NCBI GenBank assembly: GCA_964541615.1
Contig: CAZIRA010000033.1
Coordinates: 1-24,065 of the forward strand
Reading direction: 5' to 3'
DNA: 24,065 nucleotides
Source: UPXZ01 sp964541615
GTDB taxonomy: Bacteria > Bacteroidota > Bacteroidia > Bacteroidales > Paludibacteraceae
How positions within the stretch are numbered: the first letter of the stretch is position 1; each line of letters begins with the position of its first letter. Shown here in pieces: positions 20,855-24,065 of this stretch. The position numbers and the translations under genes are program-made. Under the pieces are notes generated by a model. That model was not told the DNA's origin. It did not search any database and worked only from the letters and a program-made list of their open reading frames with translations.

Positions 20855-22195
20855 GTGGAATCAAATTTACTGAATATATATACCGACGTATATTTCAACA
20901 CTCCGATTTGGAGCGATTACGTTATTTTGGCGTTGTCATTGCTTTTTCTGGCATTTTCAGCTTTTTTCAGTTCAGCGGAAGTGGCCTATTTTTCGTTAAT
21001 TCAAGATGATTTGGATGAATTCGAAGAGAGCGATTTGAAAAAAGACAAATCTGCTTTGAAACTTTTGAGAACTCCGCAGAAACTGCTTGCCACCATCATT
21101 ATAGGAGGCAATGTGGTGAAAATTGCATTTATCATTTTATCCCTCACGTTTGTTTATTCAGTTTTCAATTTTGAAAATACACCTGTTTGGAAATTTGTAG
21201 GTCCACTGATAGGAATAAGCCTTGTTTTTATCGTTTTCAGTGAGCTGATGCCGAGGGTATATTCATCGGAATATTCCAAGCAAACTGTAAGAAAAAGTGC
21301 GGTAACTCTGCTTGGACTGCAAAACTTTTTTCGCCCTTTCGTTGATTTGTTGGCTGAATCAAAAGCATTGGTTTACAGTAAGTTGAACAAAATAAATATG
21401 AATACCATTTCAGTGGACGAACTGTCACATGCACTGGATATGACCACCGAAACGCAGGAAGAAGATAAGGAAATGCTTGAAGGAATCATCAAATTCGGGA
21501 ATATCCAGGTCTCGGATATTATGACTTCCCGTGTGGATATGATTGATGTTGATACCAAGCTGAATTACAGTCAATTGATGGATTTGATTCGGGAGTCGGG
21601 ATATTCCAGATTGCCGGTTTATTCAGGAAGCAGGGATAATATTAAAGGAATACTTTTCAGTAAAGATTTGTTGCCATTTTTGGATAAACCGGAATCTTTC
21701 CGTTGGCAGACTTTGATACGTCAGGCCTATTACGTGCCTGAAACAAAAAAGATAGATGATTTGCTGATTGAGTTTCAGGAAAACAGAGTGCACCTGGCAT
21801 TGGTAGTGGATGAATACGGTGGAATTTCTGGGCTGATTACACTGGAAGACATCATCGAGGAAATTGTAGGTGATATCAGCGATGAATACGATGAAGAGGA
21901 AGTTTTGTTCCAAAAAATTGATAACCATACATATATTTTTGAGGCAAAAATATTGCTGAACGACTTCTTCAAAGTAACTGAAATTGACAGCAAGGAATTT
22001 GAGAAAATTACCGAAGAAGTAGAAACGTTGGCCGGAATGATTCTCGAAATCAAAGGTGAGATGCCGGTGAAAAACGAAAAACTTCAATACAATCATTTTG
22101 TTTTCGAGATTTTACAGGTTGACAACCGCCGTATCAAAAAAGTGAAACTTCATATAAAAAATGATCCGGACAAAGCGCATGATAATGACGACTAA
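20855..22195 (+). CDS. gldE: GldE-like CNNM/CBS-domain membrane protein
   Basis: The 446-residue protein resembles the gliding motility-associated GldE and HlyC/CorC-type proteins. Three or more transmembrane helices form a CNNM (DUF21) domain (residues about 10-190, starting LALSLLFLAFSAFFSSAEVAYFSL). Two CBS domains follow (VSDIMTSRVDMIDVD to ISGLITLEDIIEEIVGDI). A C-terminal CorC_HlyC-type domain ends the protein. Gld proteins were named in gliding Flavobacteriia, but gldE homologues also occur in non-gliding Bacteroidales. I chose the GTG at 20855 because the longer frame begins at a TTG inside the promoter. gldD overlaps its 3' end by 11 nt. Confidence 0.9.
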   Translation: MESNLLNIYTDVYFNTPIWSDYVILALSLLFLAFSAFFSSAEVAYFSLIQDDLDEFEESDLKKDKSALKLLRTPQKLLATIIIGGNVVKIAFIILSLTFVYSVFNFENTPVWKFVGPLIGISLVFIVFSELMPRVYSSEYSKQTVRKSAVTLLGLQNFFRPFVDLLAESKALVYSKLNKINMNTISVDELSHALDMTTETQEEDKEMLEGIIKFGNIQVSDIMTSRVDMIDVDTKLNYSQLMDLIRESGYSRLPVYSGSRDNIKGILFSKDLLPFLDKPESFRWQTLIRQAYYVPETKKIDDLLIEFQENRVHLALVVDEYGGISGLITLEDIIEEIVGDISDEYDEEEVLFQKIDNHTYIFEAKILLNDFFKVTEIDSKEFEKITEEVETLAGMILEIKGEMPVKNEKLQYNHFVFEILQVDNRRIKKVKLHIKNDPDKAHDNDD

Positions 22196-22793
22196 ATCAG
22201 CCATACAGTCTGCTTTCATCCTTTTGATTTTTTCTGTATTTTTACTTGCCACAAGTTGTAAAGAAAATTCTACGCCCCGTCCATATGGATATTTTCGGGT
22301 AGATATGCCTGCTCACGATTACAAGGTTTTTAATCAGAATAACTATCCCTATTCTTTTGAATTTTCCAACTCGGCTAAGATTATACCGCGAAGTGAAATC
22401 GGCGAGCAGTATTGGATTGATATTCAGTATCCTTCATTGAATGCGAATATTTATTGCAGTTACAAGCCGGTTCGCTCAGATTTATTCAGACTGGTGGAAG
22501 ATACACGAAGCATCGTGTACAGGCACCTTGTAAAAGCTGATGATATTGCCGAAATTCCGTATGAAAATCCTGAAAAGAGAGTTTATGGAATACTTTACGA
22601 ACTTTCTGGAAACACAGCTTCGCCGGTGCAGTTTATTCTGACCGACAGCACGAAACATTTTTTCCGGGGAGCACTCTATTTTGAAAGTGTACCAAATCAA
22701 GACTCGATCGCACCGATGTCACAGTATGTTTTACAAGACATTATGAGACTGATGGAAAGCTTTGAGTGGAAGAAATTGAAGGAAGACCGGTGA
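22185..22793 (+). CDS. gldD: GldD-like gliding motility lipoprotein
   Basis: The approximately 202-residue lipoprotein has a hydrophobic signal ending in lipobox ATSC (Cys25). It has the GldD pattern from residue 30 on: RPYGYFRVDMPAHDYK, PYSFEFSNSAKI, YWIDIQYPSLNANIYCSYK, and later GNTASPVQFILTDSTKHFFRGALYF. GldD is required for gliding and the type IX secretion machinery in flavobacteria; its role in Bacteroidales is less clear. The frame permits starts at 22161, 22179 and 22185; I give the last, which leaves an 11-nt overlap with gldE and a standard signal peptide. The overlap suggests translational coupling with gldE. Confidence 0.88.
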   Translation: MTTKSAIQSAFILLIFSVFLLATSCKENSTPRPYGYFRVDMPAHDYKVFNQNNYPYSFEFSNSAKIIPRSEIGEQYWIDIQYPSLNANIYCSYKPVRSDLFRLVEDTRSIVYRHLVKADDIAEIPYENPEKRVYGILYELSGNTASPVQFILTDSTKHFFRGALYFESVPNQDSIAPMSQYVLQDIMRLMESFEWKKLKEDR

Positions 22794-22847
22794 CCGAATT
22801 CCGAATTCTATGTTCTTATAATCTAATATCTGTTCATCTAAAAGGAG

Positions 22848-23480
22848 ATGATTTCCTGTCAATCAATTACATATCATAACAGCAAAATATGCATTGTCGA
22901 AAACCGCTTTTCGATCGATGAATTATTGGCAGAACTAAGCGATCCGCATCTTTACCGGAATGATTTGGAAAAATTGAAAACCGAGCATAGGAAAAAAGAG
23001 TTTCTGGGTATCCGACTGGCACTTAAAAACGCTTTGAATGGTGAGGAAAAGGAGATAGAATATACCTACTACGGTAAGCCGGTATTGAAAGACGGCAGTT
23101 ATAAGATTAGTTTTTCGCATTGTCAGAATTGCGTGGCAGTGATGGTGCATCCTGCCATGGAGGTGGGCATTGACGTAGAATCTCCTTCCAGCAAGCTTGA
23201 AAAAATCTCCACCCGTTTTTTGGGAAAAGATGAATTGGCTGAGTATGAAAAGGATAAAAACTTTGATTTTTTGCGCATAGCCTGGTCGGCAAAAGAGGCA
23301 ATGTACAAAATCATCGGCGAAACAGCGTATAATTTTGCAGAACAACTGCAGATACTGCCTTTTGAGATTGAAAAAGAAGGCTCGCTCTACGTAATTCACA
23401 CCGACACACAAAAAAAATACAAGTTGGAGTACCTGCTCACTGATACTTTTACATTGGCGTATTGTATTGATAATGAGTGA
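22848..23480 (+). CDS. 4'-phosphopantetheinyl transferase superfamily protein
   Basis: Transfers the phosphopantetheine arm of CoA to a Ser of an acyl- or peptidyl-carrier protein. The 210-residue length and the motifs VGIDVE (Asp109, Glu111) and WSAKEAMYK (Glu150, Lys154) identify the Sfp/AcpT-like superfamily; FSHCQNCVAVMV precedes the magnesium motif as usual. It could serve the fatty-acid ACP or a secondary-metabolite carrier; no carrier gene is in view. It lies 54 nt after gldD and overlaps the next gene by 8 nt. An AAAGGAG directly abuts the ATG with no spacing, so it probably does not work as a ribosome-binding site. Confidence 0.9.
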   Translation: MISCQSITYHNSKICIVENRFSIDELLAELSDPHLYRNDLEKLKTEHRKKEFLGIRLALKNALNGEEKEIEYTYYGKPVLKDGSYKISFSHCQNCVAVMVHPAMEVGIDVESPSSKLEKISTRFLGKDELAEYEKDKNFDFLRIAWSAKEAMYKIIGETAYNFAEQLQILPFEIEKEGSLYVIHTDTQKKYKLEYLLTDTFTLAYCIDNE

Positions 23481-24065
23481 TATATATCAATATATTTTGA
23501 AAAATAAAGCCCGCAATAAAAAAATGCTGGCTGTTTTGTTGGATCCGGACAAATGTTTTGGCGAATTGATGGAAAAAATGTTGGATCAGTTGAAGAGTTT
23601 TCATCCTGATTTTATTTTCATTGGCGGAAGTAGTAAAAATTGTTTTTCGGATGATTTGCTCAATCAGTTGGCTGATATTCCTGTTCCAAAAGTACTTTTC
23701 CCAGGAGATGCTTCGCAATTCACTCCCAAAGCGGATGCGCTTCTTTTCCTTTCGCTTATTTCCGGTCGAAATACCGATTATCTGATCGGTCAGCATGTTC
23801 ATTCGGCATTGAAAATCAAAAAATCCGGTATTGAAGTGATTCCGGTCGGATATATTTTGATTGATGGCGGAACGGATTCTGCTGTAAAACGAGTGAGCAA
23901 AACCAATCCTATCAGATCTAATGATGTTGAAAAGTCCGTTTCTACGGCTGTTGCCGGAGAACTGCTCGGAATGAAAATGATCTATCTCGAAGCAGGAAGT
24001 GGAGCGTTGAATCCCGTTTCAGCAGAAATAATTTCAGCTGTGAAATCCGAATTGAACACACCGCT
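23473..24065 (+). CDS. Geranylgeranylglyceryl phosphate synthase family protein, partial (runs off window)
   Basis: The reading frame from the ATG at 23473 stays open to the window end (197 codons). It shows the GGGPS/PcrB TIM-barrel motifs: LAVLLDPDK (24 or so), FIFIGGSS, VPKVLFPGDASQFTP, ALLFLSLISGRN, YLIGQHV, EVIPVGYILIDGG and YLEAGSG. These enzymes join sn-glycerol-1-phosphate to a polyprenyl diphosphate, the first step of archaeal ether-lipid synthesis. Bacteroidetes carry a group II branch that, in characterised cases, makes geranylgeranylglyceryl phosphate; its lipid product in the cell is poorly known. The C-terminus is missing. The ATG overlaps the PPTase gene by 8 nt. Confidence 0.92.
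   Translation, partial: MSDIYQYILKNKARNKKMLAVLLDPDKCFGELMEKMLDQLKSFHPDFIFIGGSSKNCFSDDLLNQLADIPVPKVLFPGDASQFTPKADALLFLSLISGRNTDYLIGQHVHSALKIKKSGIEVIPVGYILIDGGTDSAVKRVSKTNPIRSNDVEKSVSTAVAGELLGMKMIYLEAGSGALNPVSAEIISAVKSELNTP

Noticed and set aside
22841..22850. AAAGGAG next to the PPTase start as a Shine-Dalgarno site
   Set aside because: There is no spacing between it and the ATG, and other genes in the window show no Shine-Dalgarno use.

Overview
The window looks like ordinary chromosome from a member of the Bacteroidetes, most likely Bacteroidales. The signs are: base composition around 40% GC; no useful Shine-Dalgarno sequences; several promoters of the Bacteroidetes type (TTTG, 19-20 nt, TAnnTTTG); a fur-like gene followed by purA; gliding-motility family genes gldE and gldD; and a TonB-dependent receptor with a carboxypeptidase-regulatory-like N-terminal domain. 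Two runs of exactly 100 N (8077-8176 and 12969-13068) show a scaffolded draft assembly. Both fall inside genes, and both are probably shorter than the missing DNA. I cannot name a species.

Layout. 1-60: 5' part of a tRNA-His on the minus strand, with its promoter. 138-2859: AlkD-like DNA alkylation repair protein, Fur-family regulator, purA. 2938-6429: SHOCT/DUF4870 membrane protein, a strong terminator, TatD-family hydrolase, S41 C-terminal processing protease, PnuC. 6569-8277 (minus): a probable operon of a PAP2 phosphatase (gapped) and a two-lobed aspartyl protease with PDZ. 8353-13170 (plus): nicotinamide riboside kinase, serine acetyltransferase with an odd Lys/Cys-rich tail, THUMP RNA methyltransferase, ABC-F ATPase (gapped). 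13198-17229: a MarR-type regulator diverging from a TonB-dependent receptor and a DUF2271-like lipoprotein. 17230-17524: a compact intergenic block with terminators and a candidate small RNA. 17525-20588 (minus): argC, an SMR transporter, and an overlapping trmD / DUF1294 / beta-carbonic anhydrase operon. 20855-24065 (plus): gldE, gldD, a phosphopantetheinyl transferase and the start of a geranylgeranylglyceryl-phosphate-synthase-family gene that runs off the window.

Genes that work together. PnuC (5839) and the kinase (8353) would import and phosphorylate nicotinamide riboside for NAD salvage, although a minus-strand gene pair lies between them. The MarR gene, receptor and lipoprotein look like a regulated outer-membrane uptake locus. 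gldE/gldD/PPTase/GGGPS are tightly packed and probably cotranscribed. trmD/DUF1294/carbonic anhydrase overlap by 4 nt at each junction, which suggests translational coupling.

I see no CRISPR array, prophage, insertion sequence or obvious defence system. The most interesting signals are small: the slippage-prone A9 run ahead of a Cys4 tail in serine acetyltransferase, an orphan consensus promoter with a hairpin RNA at 17312-17424, a perfect 13-bp inverted repeat framing the MarR promoter, and 8-bp-period intergenic repeats at three places.
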